Assembly (NCBI GenBank): GCA_002689345.1
Contig: NZFU01000021.1
Span: forward strand, 1-41,567
Reading direction: 5' to 3'
Length of the DNA: 41,567 nucleotides
DNA from: Methanobacteriota archaeon
GTDB lineage: Archaea; Thermoplasmatota; Poseidoniia; Poseidoniales; Poseidoniaceae
Part shown: positions 1-13,000 of the stretch, in pieces
Position numbering within the stretch: position 1 is the first letter of the stretch
How the letters are laid out: each line of letters starts with the position of its first letter
Notes under the pieces: generated by a model
Database searches by the model: none
Seen by the model: the letters and a program-made list of their open reading frames with translations, nothing else
Told to the model about the DNA's origin: nothing
Made by a program: the position numbers and the translations under genes

Positions 1-1
1 T

Positions 2-1066
2 ACAACTACTACAACTGAGAACCACCAGTGCGAGGTATCTATCACGCTTAATGAAACCCACTTGATTATTGCAACAAATGGGTTGCCTAATCATGATTTT
101 GAATCTACTTTAGCTTGTTCTCAAGGGGGTGATTGTGCTGTGGCTCAATCTTATACTTGGTCAATTCCAAGAAGCCCTGTTAACGATACCTCAGGGGGTC
201 ATAATAGTGCAGATTGCCCGGAAACAAATGGCGATTATGAGTGTGCGCCTGACAGAGGTGCTGTTGCACTTTCGATTAATGGCGTTCCAATCTATGGTCC
301 AGAAGATGGTCCTGGTGGAGACGCAGTTGCTGCCGAACATGGCGCCTACAACGAAGATAGGCAACCAATAGAATTGGGTATTTGTCACGGTCACGCTGCT
401 CAAGGTGGAACTTATCACTACCATGCTGATGGAAATTGTATGCATTGGCATCCAGAGGCTGGAGAATCTATTGAGAATGATTATGATGAATCTACAATCC
501 AAGCAGTTGCTCAAAATACCTATGACGGCAATCACTCCAAAGTAATCGGAGTCGCATATGATGGATATCCAATCTATGGTTTCTGGGGATATGATGACAA
601 TATGAATGTTGTAGAAATGAAGAGTTCCTATGAATTAAAGGATGGAGAAACTGGCTACAATGGAATTGACGATTACAAGTTTACTGAAGGATTAGGCCAT
701 CTTGATGTTTGCAATGGTCATTTTGGACCAACTCCTGATTTCCCTCAGGGAATCTACCATTACCACACAACTATGCAAAATGGCGATGGCGATATGGGAT
801 TCCCATACTTCTTGATCTGCTATTATGGTGAAGCCGACATGTCTAGCGATGCCGGTGGCGGCCAAGGTGGTGGCGGTGATTGTGATGGATTTGGCGAGAC
901 TTGGGGTCCTGGAATTGGCCCTCCTCCTCCAGGTTGTGAAGGAGGTCAAGGTGGCCAAGGCGGCCAGGCCGAAATTTCAGTTATTGACAATTGGAGTTTT
1001 GACCCGATGATTCTACTAATTATCGGACTTTGCGGGGCTACGGCTTGGTCTCTCCGGGTGAAGTAA
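2..1066 (+). CDS. YHYH-domain secreted protein with C-terminal TM anchor, 5'-truncated by window edge
   Basis: Reading frame stays open upstream of the TTG at 62 to the window start (..TTTTENHQCEVSITLNETHLIIATNG..). Motifs GGTYHYHADGNCMHWHP and QGIYHYHTTM, paired GVPIYGP/GYPIYGF, Gly-rich linker and a terminal hydrophobic helix. Confidence 0.8.
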   Translation, partial: TTTTTENHQCEVSITLNETHLIIATNGLPNHDFESTLACSQGGDCAVAQSYTWSIPRSPVNDTSGGHNSADCPETNGDYECAPDRGAVALSINGVPIYGPEDGPGGDAVAAEHGAYNEDRQPIELGICHGHAAQGGTYHYHADGNCMHWHPEAGESIENDYDESTIQAVAQNTYDGNHSKVIGVAYDGYPIYGFWGYDDNMNVVEMKSSYELKDGETGYNGIDDYKFTEGLGHLDVCNGHFGPTPDFPQGIYHYHTTMQNGDGDMGFPYFLICYYGEADMSSDAGGGQGGGGDCDGFGETWGPGIGPPPPGCEGGQGGQGGQAEISVIDNWSFDPMILLIIGLCGATAWSLRVK

Positions 1067-1068
1067 AA

Positions 1069-1083
1069 TCACCCGTAGGGTGA
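1069..1083 (+). terminator. Short hairpin TCACCC-GTA-GGGTGA just after the stop codon, possible terminator
   Basis: Perfect 6-bp stem with GTA loop, 2 nt after the TAA of the YHYH gene. No strong T-tract. Confidence 0.35.
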
Positions 1084-1148
1084 CTTCCTAAGGACACAAT
1101 GTGTGCAAAACGGTTTAACACCCCGGCGCAGACGGTATATTGGTGCGC

Positions 1149-4043
1149 ATGCTGAAATCTCGATTTGTTCCTGCCCTCGTGCTGCTGTTGATGCTATCAT
1201 CATGTCTTCCCGTTGTAGAGTTTGAAACTCTATCAGATGAGTCGACTATGAAGGAAGTTCCTGCCAATTTGGAATCATACAATCTTTACCTAGATGAGGA
1301 AGGAGGTTCCGGCGGTGATGGAGCAATTACTACAATGGAGCCAGAAGGTGCTCACAAGGAAGGAGATATCCTTTCAGGAGTCGAATTCCGTTCAGATGAC
1401 CTGATTAGTGACCTGACAATTTATGGCCAAGGAAGCGCCACTGAAGTCCACCTATACATCTATCTTCAATTCAAGGGCCAGGAAGGTTCAACTGCAGATT
1501 TGACGTTCACTCTAAATTCGGTTGGAGGCTCTACCTATACCGAAACAATGAGTCTTAGTGATCCATGTAACAGTGGCTTGTTTAACAGCGATTGTTCATG
1601 GACTTTGAACGAAGTATTCTTTGATGTTCCCGAAGAAGGTTTTACCGTTGAACAGGGCGCACAATTACGTCTACAAATAGATGGTTCAGCTTCTTGTGAA
1701 GGCCAAGGTGGAATTGGACAATCAGGAGAATGTGATGTTCTAGTAGCCTATGGCGATGTTGAGCAAACCAATGGTTTCTCAAGATTGTCACTAAAGGCAA
1801 ATGCACTTTCTGATTCTAGTGTAAAGGTACACGCACCAGGTGGAATTTGGATTGATGATGAACAACTTGAATGGTCACCTAATCATAGGCCTGAATACCG
1901 TACAATTCAATTTTCAGTTGATGTAAGAGATGCATTTGGTAGGGATGATATAAACTCTGTAAACCTAGTTCTTTCAACACCATCGGGGACGAACACAGTC
2001 TTCGATAAAGAATTCGAAGATGACGATTTACGCCTAGATAACAATGGTCTAGTTGGAAATTATACTTGGACTTATGATGCAGGAATTGCAGCAGGTCACT
2101 ACAACTTATCTCTAGAGATAACCGATGTTCAAGGTCACGTAGTTGTTTATCGCCACATTGGAATTGATTTCATGGATCATGGAATGTTCCTTTCACTACC
2201 TGTTGATCAGTCCGATAGTGTTCTAATCGCTCCGGGGCAAATTAGCAGTGTTGAATTTATGATTGAACATACAGGTTCTGCCGGGATTGAAATGGAAGTT
2301 GAATTTGAACTGTTCACATCATTGCCGTCTTCATGGTCGGACCCACTTTGGGATTCACCAGAGGGGTACTCTCTAGCAGGAGGAGGGGCTTTCAAGATTG
2401 CAACACTGTCTGTTGAGACGCCAGAGGGGGACCTCTCTACTGCACCCGATAGAATCGAAGTGAGGGCTTACGGGTTTGCATATGATGAAGATGATATTCG
2501 TCAACAGGTGGTAGTTGAAACCATAGTTCTCGATGTTGAAGAAGTAGGAGTGTTTGCACCTCCTAGGCTGAATGTCTACGAAGATGAAGAGCATCAAATT
2601 CAGATTGCAGATTCCAACCGCCCTGAGGCTTTCGATGAAACCCTATCACACTATATTGACTCGGATATGGCTCAATCTGGAGAACCATTCTACCTAGATT
2701 TGTTTAATGCAGGTTTTGATACAGACACATACAGACTCAAAGTTGACGAATCACCTAGTTCAAGTTGGTCTTATACCTTCTTTGACAATGATACAGGTGT
2801 CGAACTAACAACAGAGGGACCATATGCGATTACACCGGATATTGGTTCGCATGAAACACTATCTTTGATGCTGAAAATTTATCCGCCTACAGACCGTGAA
2901 GATGTTGACATAGGATTATTCACTATAATTTGCTTTAGTGCTGGAGATGATGATCTGAGTTCAGTAGTTTCCTTTACAGTCCACAGAACATTTGGAATCT
3001 TGGCTCAAGTAACTGCAGATTCTGACGGTCAAGATATCGGTAGTGTTGGCCCAGTAGCTCCTGGTTCAACAGTTAGTTTTGACGTGAGAATAACCGACAG
3101 TACTGAAGGAACTGGAGAAAATACTTGGAGAATTATTTCTCCTGAAAAGTTGGATAAGAATACCAATGAAGACGAAGGTGGAAACCCATCTTATGGGGCT
3201 TGGGATTATGAAATTAAAAGCGACACAGGTGAAGATGTAGTTGCAATTCAATTGATGCCAGACTCCTCTGGAGATATTGAAATAACTATCCAAATGAGGG
3301 ACCAAGTTCTCGCCGGTAATCACACATTGTATTTGCGTGTGACCGAAGAGGTATCAGAAGGTGACCCTAGGTATTTCGATCTTCCATTAGAGATACAAGT
3401 TGAAGAAGAAGTCAAACCTGGAAGAATCTTTGTTGAAAGAGTAACTGAATTGACGCCATTCCTTCCTGCCTCAGAGCAGAGTTATGAATTCCGAGTAGAG
3501 AATCAAAACAATATCGTCCTCGATGTGATTATTTCCGCTCAAGACCTACCTAGCGGCTGGGATGCAAGTTTCTCCACAAGTGGCTCAGCCCAAGAAGGAA
3601 ACACAATTCTGTTGGAGATTGCTCCATTCAGTACTAGCGAATTCACCCTTATCTTGAATGCTCCTGCCGATGTAGTTGCTGGAAAAGACGCAGTAGTAGT
3701 ACTTTCAGTAGAACCTCTGGACAGTGAAGTGAGTACTTCTAATCTAAAGCAAACACCTCAATTCAAATTCACAATTACCTGTGAAGGACTTGATTGTGTA
3801 GTAAATGCTGCTCTTGACTTTGAAAGCCCTCAGACCATTGGATTGTACGTCGGTATTCTGTTAGTGATTTTCCTAGCAGTGTACAGAAGAGGTCAAACAT
3901 CCGCTAGAGAGGTTTCAATGTGGGAGGAAGAGGAATCTAACTTTGAGATGTTAAATGATGAATTTGGCGACCTTCCTGAAGCAATTAGCGATGAAGAATT
4001 AGAAGACGATTTGGAATTATTAGAGGATCTTGAAGACCTCTGA
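1149..4043 (+). CDS. Large secreted/membrane-anchored protein with NEW3-like beta-sandwich domains, lipobox-like N-terminus and acidic cytoplasmic tail
   Basis: ORF opens at TTG 1140; ATG at 1149 gives MLKSRFVPALVLLLMLSSCLP signal. C-terminal TM (GLYVGILLVIFLAVYRR) followed by a Glu/Asp-rich tail. Confidence 0.8.
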   Translation: MLKSRFVPALVLLLMLSSCLPVVEFETLSDESTMKEVPANLESYNLYLDEEGGSGGDGAITTMEPEGAHKEGDILSGVEFRSDDLISDLTIYGQGSATEVHLYIYLQFKGQEGSTADLTFTLNSVGGSTYTETMSLSDPCNSGLFNSDCSWTLNEVFFDVPEEGFTVEQGAQLRLQIDGSASCEGQGGIGQSGECDVLVAYGDVEQTNGFSRLSLKANALSDSSVKVHAPGGIWIDDEQLEWSPNHRPEYRTIQFSVDVRDAFGRDDINSVNLVLSTPSGTNTVFDKEFEDDDLRLDNNGLVGNYTWTYDAGIAAGHYNLSLEITDVQGHVVVYRHIGIDFMDHGMFLSLPVDQSDSVLIAPGQISSVEFMIEHTGSAGIEMEVEFELFTSLPSSWSDPLWDSPEGYSLAGGGAFKIATLSVETPEGDLSTAPDRIEVRAYGFAYDEDDIRQQVVVETIVLDVEEVGVFAPPRLNVYEDEEHQIQIADSNRPEAFDETLSHYIDSDMAQSGEPFYLDLFNAGFDTDTYRLKVDESPSSSWSYTFFDNDTGVELTTEGPYAITPDIGSHETLSLMLKIYPPTDREDVDIGLFTIICFSAGDDDLSSVVSFTVHRTFGILAQVTADSDGQDIGSVGPVAPGSTVSFDVRITDSTEGTGENTWRIISPEKLDKNTNEDEGGNPSYGAWDYEIKSDTGEDVVAIQLMPDSSGDIEITIQMRDQVLAGNHTLYLRVTEEVSEGDPRYFDLPLEIQVEEEVKPGRIFVERVTELTPFLPASEQSYEFRVENQNNIVLDVIISAQDLPSGWDASFSTSGSAQEGNTILLEIAPFSTSEFTLILNAPADVVAGKDAVVVLSVEPLDSEVSTSNLKQTPQFKFTITCEGLDCVVNAALDFESPQTIGLYVGILLVIFLAVYRRGQTSAREVSMWEEEESNFEMLNDEFGDLPEAISDEELEDDLELLEDLEDL

Positions 4044-4065
4044 TTGCTAAAATTAATCACCCATT

Positions 4066-4082
4066 TCTCCCCGTAGGGGAGA
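4066..4082 (+). terminator. Hairpin TCTCCCC-GTA-GGGGAGA followed by TATTTTCT, possible terminator
   Basis: Perfect 7-bp stem with the same GTA loop as the 1069 hairpin, downstream of a stop codon, then a T-rich stretch. Confidence 0.45.
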
Positions 4083-4095
4083 TATTTTCTCAAAA

Positions 4096-7000
4096 TTGTG
4101 TATGAACAATACTCCATTTGCCTTAAGTGCCTTTGGTGGAACCGTTACTCCGGTGTTAGCCCTGCGTATGTCCTCCATCCAATCGTCAGCGCGTCCTAAA
4201 CTCCTTAGAGAGTTAGATGAAAAGAAGTTCAAGTCCATTGGTCTAGCCATGCTTATGCTTCTGTCTACAATAGCCTCTATTGAATTCGTTTCATTCACTG
4301 CTTTAGCTGCTACAGACCAAGATGGAGACGGTCTGACATATGGGCTTGAGTACCTCATTAACACACAACCAAATGATTGGGATTCCGATAATGACCAATT
4401 GCCAGATGGCTGGGAATGGCAATACGGTTTAGACCCACTTTCTGCAAGTAATTCTGATGGTGCAATTGGGGATCCTGACGGCGATGGATTCTCAAATTTG
4501 CAAGAATATAATTACCTTCAACCGTCAAATTGGGACCTTTCTTCGACCACATCTGTGTTGGATAACGGAGTTTGGTGGAATGGAACAGTTCCTGTCAATA
4601 ATTGGGATGAAGAAAACGCAATGCAATACAATCAGTTAGCATGTGGAGCATCCGGTGCAGATGGTACCGGTAGCATCATCCTTTGTGATGAAGATCCTGT
4701 TGGAAACATCTGTACTGATGGATTTGACAATGACAAAGATGGTATGGTCGATTCCAATGACAACGACTTCGATGGTGATGCCGATTGTGCAACCAATGAT
4801 GACGATGGAGATGGCGTATTTGATGAAGACCCAATGGGATGGGATACCGATGGTGATGGAATGCCAGATGGTTGGGAAGCTTCCAATGGATTGAATGCCA
4901 CCTCACCTTCTAATGCTGATGGAGCAAATGGTGACCCTGATGGTGACGGACTAATCAATATCTACGAATATGTCAATCCATCTTGGACAACAACATGTGG
5001 AGGCCAGCCTTGTTACAGACCAGGCCCTACTGGTTCCTTTACTGAAACCACAACCCCTTGTTCACCTCATTTGGGAATTGGACCTGGCGGCTGTGCAACT
5101 ATGACAGCAGAAACAGATGGTGTAACTTCTACCAATCCTCTTGATTCAGATACGGACAATGATGGATTAAATGATTCACATGAAGCTCTGACATTACTAA
5201 CCGATCCTACTAATGTCGATACAGACGCTGATGGAATCAACGATGGTATCGAAATCAATGGACAATACGGTTTCCCTGCACAGGCTAGCGATCCTAGAAA
5301 CAACAATACTGATGGCGATGCTTTTGATGATGGTGATGAAGATAAAAACGGAAATGGCGTAATCGACTCCAATGAAACCGACCCTACTCGCCGTGAAGAT
5401 TCTGGGGACTTTGACAATGATGGCCTTGAAAATTGGCAAGAGAATCTATCATGCACATTATGGAATGTCGCAGATACAGACTTTGGAGGAATCAATGATG
5501 GTGATGAATCGAATGCCTCACATGGAACTGACCCATGTGATTCACTCCTAGTATTCACCTCCACTATCGGTCCAAGTGCCTACAATTCAGGTTCTAGTCA
5601 ACTAACTGTGGCCGATGGTTCAGGCTTCAGTCCATCTGGAGGGATTGCCTACTACAATAATTCTGGAACTTATACTCAATTTTCTTATGCTGGTGAGGTG
5701 AATAGTGTATTGCAAGGAGTATTTGTTTCTCCACCAAGCGGTGCATCCTCAGTAGATGCACGAAATAACTCTTGGTGTCATGACATCTCAGGGGGCTCAT
5801 TCCCATCATACTGTGATGATGATTACTCAGATTCTGATGGAGATGGATTAGCAGATTGGGAAGAGACTTTGGGTGTTTATGGTTACTTCTCTAATCCTAC
5901 ACTTGCAGACTCAGATAATGACGGAGTAAATGATTTTGATGAAATTTTAGTCGATACAGATCCAATGCAGCCTTGTGATAACACACTGGATGATGACGGA
6001 GATGGATTGAATAATTACTTCGAAATTACTACTGGATGTGACAATTCTTGGATTGGAATAACCAATGGTAGTCAAGATATCTGGACTACAGATGAAAATA
6101 ACGAAGACACCGATTCAGGTGGAGTAAACGATAAGCAAGAATACTTTGATTCAACAAATCCTGAAAACGATCCTACCGATGATATATTCCCTGATGATTT
6201 TGATGGAGACAAAATCCCGGATGCTGTTGAAAATCAAACAGGTACCGATTGGCGCAATCCAGATACCGATGGTGGAGGGATGCTAGACGGAGATGAATGT
6301 CCTCAACAATTCTGGTTTACAAATTGTCAAGGGTCGCCATTTAACCCATGGGACCCTTCAGATGATGTTATGCAGAATGATGTCATCTTCTGGGCTAACA
6401 ATACTAGCGGCGTCGTCGATTTGAATCGTGTCCATCTATGGCGTGTTCATACATATGATTTCTACACAGGTGCCGCTTACGGACTAGAGACCGATGTTCA
6501 TTCTGCTAGTGAAGTTAGTATTCCTTATACTAACAATACCCACTTAGCATCATCGAACTACGCAAATGATACAGTTGCTTGGAATCTTGCATTTGCAAAT
6601 CCAATGATGTCAGGAAAAGTACCAATGCCTGCCTATCAATTCAATATCACTTTCTGGTCAGATGCTTCTTTGGCAATGACAAGAACAAATGATACTCATT
6701 CCTACGAAATCTCAGCAGGACTGTTGGATGCAGTTTGGGTTGAAGAGTATGAATACTGGTTTGATTGGGCCACACTCTCAGCTAACACAATTGCTGGAAC
6801 GAACTCATCTTATGAAACAATAGTTCCTGATTTCTTCACCAATTCATCACTACCTGAATCTCTAGTGTTGAATGTGACAAATGATGTGATTAGCAATGCG
6901 GGAGCTACTGATGCTTATTCTAAGGCAGATGCAATTGCAACATTCCTTCGTGATGGAAATTCAACATTCGATTTCAAGCGAAACTACAATGGAAGCGGTT

Positions 7001-10000
7001 CTGCACCTGAAGCAGACCTCACTTTCGAAGTTCTTAATCGTGCAAAAGAAGGAACTTGTTCTGAATTCACTACTGTTTTCGTAACTATGGCTAGACTTGC
7101 AGGTTTGCCTGCAAGGTTCGTTACTGGATACAAAGGCGGTACTTGGACTGGAAATGGATACGCCGTATATGGCGGAAATCTTGCACAATGGGGCGAAGTT
7201 CGTCTTGAAATGAGCCCTGGAAGCGGGGGAGATGATCTTGGATGGATACCTTTCGATGCTTGTCCTGACCCAGAGGAAATCGAGGTTGTAAATCTAACCT
7301 GGTCTCCAACTACCTACGACCGTGAAGGATTGGTTGATGTCAATGTTACTGGAACTTTACAATTCGTAGATAATACAACAGCGATTCCTGATATCACATT
7401 ACGTGGCTATGTCGTAAGTGTTGATGATATAGGTAATGTCCCAGGTTCTGCAGCATCAATCGATAACCTATTTGGAACAATTACCACTGATGCTAACGGC
7501 AATTTCGCAATGAACGGTACAATGGAGTCTCCAGCAGCGCCTGGGTTTGCTAGCATTGTTCTAGAGCATATACAAAGTGGATATGTTTCACATGATGGAT
7601 TAGATATGGGCGTTTTCATCAATATGACTGATGATTCTGTAATCAATCATAGTGAGCCAGGACCTATTGACCAACCGGTGTTAGGAGCTGGAGCAACTAC
7701 TGTTTTATCTGGACAGTTATTGTTTGAAAATAACAAAACAAGCGGCTCTCAAGATTTAGGTAATCTCGAGGTATGGCTGGAATTCATATCTTCAGAAGAT
7801 GGAACTACCAATCTTTCAGGTATGGTCGGTCCAGGTGGCGTTTGGGAAATCAATGTCACACTCGATGAATTAGAAACTAAGACAAATGTTTCTGCAACTC
7901 TCGGATTTAGTGGATGGCAGGATACATCGCAATCAGTTGGTGGGCCACAATTCCACCTAAGGCCGTCTACGCATTCTATTACACTCGATATCAGAGATGC
8001 ACCAAACTTGACAGCAGTTATTGAAGGGCCAGGAGCAAATGACTCAATTTTACAAATCGATGAATTAGTTTACATCAACGGTTCAGCAATGTCCTTTGGT
8101 GCGTCACCAGCGGCACTTTCAGGAAATCTTTCATTCGGAATGAGAGAATTGAATGGCGGTGGTACTTTCGTTGAATTATTCAATCAGTCTGTAAATGGAG
8201 CATTTACAATTACGCACATTCTAGATATGAATAATACTACTGTTAAGGCTGGAGAAATCGAATTAGAATTGGTATTCTACCCCGATAATCTAGAGGCTAC
8301 GGATTCACTGAATACATCCGGAACACCTTGGTGGTTACAGGGACTGTTATTCTTTGAATTGCAAGCCAATCCTCAGTTGAGAGGTAATGATGTTGGAATT
8401 ATTGTACAGGTTACCGATCACTTGGGTGGTCAATTCGATCTAAATCTTTCAGGAACCTTCACGTTCGATTTTGATGGCACTAATGTAAATACTACTTCTG
8501 ACCCAGATTCTAGCACAATTTCACCAACATTTACAACAAATGCAAATTTGTTTGCTGGTGATTATGTCTTTGATATGGCATTTGGTGGAAATGAGTACTT
8601 CTTGTCTTCTAGTAATAGTTCATCATTGCGAATTATGGGTACTGTCGACATTACAGTTACTGTGATTGATGATTGGACATATTTGGGCAACACTACTTGG
8701 CTAGTGGGCGACTTTACTGATGCAGTTCATGGAACCGCAATATTGGGTAATGATTCGATAATTATGGCTCAACTTCTCACTCCAAGTGGAATTGTTGATT
8801 TGGCAAATGGTATGTTGAATAATACTACAGGAACTTACAACATCACAATAACGGCACCAAACAACTTCCCTTCATCAGTTTATGATATCGAAGTCATCAC
8901 CGATTTCGATTCACCTTCACAGATTGGTGGAGCTTACTTCCAATGGGTCGACAATGCAGTTCCACCGGCATTGCCTCAAATACCTTCTACACCTTGGGGT
9001 ATCGAGTCTGAAGTCACTCTCGCACCACCTCCTAATGCCGATGTTATTGCTGTGATGAATACTTCAGTTGACATTACGGTAAGAGTTGGAGATGTTGCAG
9101 ATAATTCCAATGTAAGTGGAGCACAAGTCAACTATATTTTGGATTATGGTGGAGCTAATATTTCTCTAGGAAATGCAATTAGCGCAGCGGATGGAAATGC
9201 AACATTGACTTGGTTAGTTTCCAGTATTGATCCTGGACAATATGTCTTGAGGATGGAAGTATTAGATGACGTTTCTTCGCCGAAGATTGCTGGTGCAACA
9301 AGACACTATGGTAACTTTACAGACATCAATGTGACAGTGCAAGTACCTTCCAATATACGAGTGGATACAATACCTTCAACAGTTACTGCAGGTGTGAACT
9401 TCCAAGTTATAGGGCAGATTGAGGATGGAGACAACTCCAGTCGAAATCTAACCAGTGCTGTAGCATTAGAGATGTTCTGGTTAGATAACCCTGATGAGAA
9501 ATTGGTCAATGGCGTCTATACTACTATGAATGGTAGTTTCAACTTTTCAGTCCCTACTGACGTTCTTAACAATGGAACTCTAAGAGGGCCAAGGTCGTTC
9601 ATTATCTCAGTTGTAGATGGTTCATCTCCATTCTACTTGACCGATTCAAGTAATCATTCGATATTGGTTCAAGGAGTCACCTTGTTCGAAAATGTACAAC
9701 CTCTAAATCCAATAGTTAGAAATCGAGGAGAGGATGTCAATATCACTCTACAAATGGTTGAATCATCTAATATGTGGCAACCGTTAGGTGGGTACACAAT
9801 AGATGTATTATTCGATGATACTTGGTTGCCATCAAATACTACAGATTCACAAGGAAGAACGAATTTCACCTATTCAATTCCTTTCGATCAGCCTTTGGGA
9901 TTGATTACTATCTCTCTATACTACAATGGTAGTTTTGATTTACTTCCAACTCAGAGGAACTTGTCGACAGTAACTATTCGCTCGATTACTATAATGGTTG

Positions 10001-13000
10001 TAGACCCAATTATCGCCAATCCAGTAGCAGGTGAATCATTTGCGATTACCGGCTCTATTGAAAGTGACAATGGTAGTGCTCTACAATTGAGGAATGGAGA
10101 TCCTTTGACTGCAAATGTACTGTTTACAATCGATGGATTAGCAACAGGATTTACCTTATCTAATGGCCAAATACAAGCAGATGGAAATTGGACAGCCAGT
10201 ATCATGCTATCTTCAGGTTTCAGTGCTGGTACTCATATTGCTGAGGCTCAATATATTCCTTCAGTGAATTATTATTCAGGTTCAAGTGCAAATCAATCCT
10301 TTGATAGCCGTGGATTTACTACTCTTTCTTTCATTGCTCCTTCCTTAGATGGCGTGAATTTACCTTCGCTAAATGATAGAACAGACAGAGGGGATGACGT
10401 TAATGCTAGACTACAGTTATTCGATAATACAGGTGCAGCAGTTGTTGGCGTCCAAGTCACAGTATCGCTAAATGGTACAGCTGTCACCACTATTGGTACA
10501 ACCGATTCAATGGGAACTATAGATGTTAATTTGACAGTTCCAACAACAATAGATGTTGGCTTCCATGACTTGAGTGCCGAATTCTTAGGCACTCCTGGAA
10601 CTACTGGATTAATTGGAGATACTGATGATGTTACATTCGTAGTACTAGCCCAGACCGTTGTTAATATCACCGAGAGTTCACCTGCGATTACCGCTGGAGA
10701 AATTCTGTATGTCAATGGTACTCTACTAGATGACTTAGGTAATTCATTGCAAATAGATGGTAATGATTCGATTGCAGTTGTATATCTGTTAATCGATGGA
10801 GTTCCAGTATCTAGCGTGCAGTCCAATGCAGGAGATGGCATGTTCATGTTTGCATGGAACTCTCCTGAAAGTATTGGCGCAGGACCTCATAACATCCAGG
10901 TTAAATTTACTGGTGGTAGAGATTGGGTTGACCCAATCGGTGAAGGAGATAGTGCTAATCCAGACTTCTATCATCCAAGTACTGATTCTGTTAATTTCAC
11001 AGTTGCAGTTCCTACAAAGATTCTACTAATCACTCCTGGTGGTCAAGTTGACCGTGAAGATGTACTGACTGTTCAAGGACGATTATTGGATTTGGTCGAT
11101 AACCCATTGGAAGGCGAAACAATTGAAATCTGGCTTGGTGGAAACTTCCTGACTAATGTTACCACTACCAATGATGGTACATTCACCGCGGTTCATCCAG
11201 TTCCTGCTGATGCCGAATTAGGTCCTGTTGTTCTTGAGACAAGATATAATGGATCGATACAATACTTGCCTTCAACAAATGATGGCACATGGAATATCTA
11301 TTCTAAGATCTTAGTGCAGGTAAATATCGAATCACCATTAGCAGTTGAGCAGTTGACTACTATCGATGGATTTGTTGGAGATAATCAAATGAATCCACTT
11401 TCAAATATGATTGTCTTAGTAAGCATTGAAGGCATTTCAATAGGTAATGCTACAACCGATTCAAATGGTAATTTCAGTTTCAATTGGCAAGTACCTAACA
11501 TCTTCTCTGATGGGAACCACACAGTTGAGGCAGATGTCCCGGCGCAAGGATGGTACCGCTCAGGTCAAGGAAATACAACTTTCTTCCTAGCACACCGCAC
11601 AGGAATGACAGTGAGTATTGTTGACAATGATGTAACAAGAGATGACTTCTGGGAGATCTCTGGTACTCTATATGATGTAGATAGTGCAACTAATGAAGGC
11701 CTAGGTAATGAGATAATTACTATCTCTATTGGAGGAGTAGAAGTTGCTACAACAACCACTACACCGAATGGTGCTTTCACGACCACTATTCGTGCGGAAT
11801 CTTCCTATGACCGTGGTAATCATATCATGACTTTCGCATTCGCTGGAAGTACTGGACATTTACCTGTAGATTCTAACAAAACTGTTACCGTTTGGGCCGA
11901 TGTAATCGTGTACATCGATTCTGCAAACACCTATGTGGTGCGAGGCGACAGTGTTGAGAACCGAATACAGATTACTGGTAGGGTTACTGAAATAGGTGGC
12001 CAGGGAGTATTAATCGACGGAGCAACTCTAATTCTTGGAGACGGAATAGATTGTGATTCAAGCGGAAATGATAACCGCTGTATCAATATCGAAAATGTGG
12101 TTTGGAATGGTGGAACTTACACTATCATAGCAACAGCACCTACCTGGATGGAGCCTGGTCAAATGCAATTGAATGTACAGGCGCCACAAAACTCCTCACT
12201 TTACCTAAGAACTGGTAACCAATGGACGCCAGATATCGCTATTAGAATTAATCTAAAGACACCTATCAATGTTGATATTGAACCAATTATTGAGGACGAA
12301 CAAGAAGTGATAATGGGTGATCTCGAATTAATTGCTGAAGATAGTGATGAAGGTGTAGAAGGTATTGCAATAACAATTTACCTTGAACATGCTAACGGTA
12401 CACGATTAGATGAAGTGGTAATAGCTACAGATTCAGAAGGAAAGGCATCCTTCGAGTTCAATGCTGAACCACCATACGGAGATGCATCCAATTGGGGAGA
12501 ATTAACTCTCAAGATGTCACTCGCACCTAATTTCATCATATCTGATGATTCGATGACCGAATTTAACACGCAGTATAACTCAGGTGTCCAACCTGATTAT
12601 ACCTATGAGGATGAAGGAAATTCGATATTTAATTCATTCTGGTTCTATGTGTTCCTCATGGGATTCCTCGGGGGAGTGACTGCATTTGTAGTCTTGAGAA
12701 AGAGAGCGGAGGATGCTGCTAAGGAACTTGCAGACATATTCTCCTACACTGCCGAGTTATTGGCTGCAGGAGATTCGATGAGAGAGGCTATTTTCGAGTG
12801 CTACGAAAGTTTGGTTCACATCCTAATGGGACGTGGTTTCCTACGCCGTGATTTCGAAACTGTAAGAGAATTCGAGATGGCGATTAGGGCTGCATTACCA
12901 AATCTGTCTGAAGAATCTCTATCCGCTCTTGATTCTATATTCGAAGAGGCAAGGTACAGCCGTCACGAGATGGGTCAAGTTCACAAGGCCAACGCACAAG

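Noticed and set aside
4632-4958. 108-aa minus-strand ORF and other ORFs in the TSP3 region (4643..4894 +, 4676..4906 -)
   Set aside because: Low-complexity frames created by the GATGGTGATGG-type repeats.
5067-5564. 165-aa minus-strand ORF inside the giant protein
   Set aside because: Antisense shadow of the TSP3 Asp-rich repeats; Ser/Pro-rich translation with no domain.
10293-10847. 184-aa minus-strand ORF
   Set aside because: Antisense to the well-supported Ig-like repeat region; no recognisable motif.
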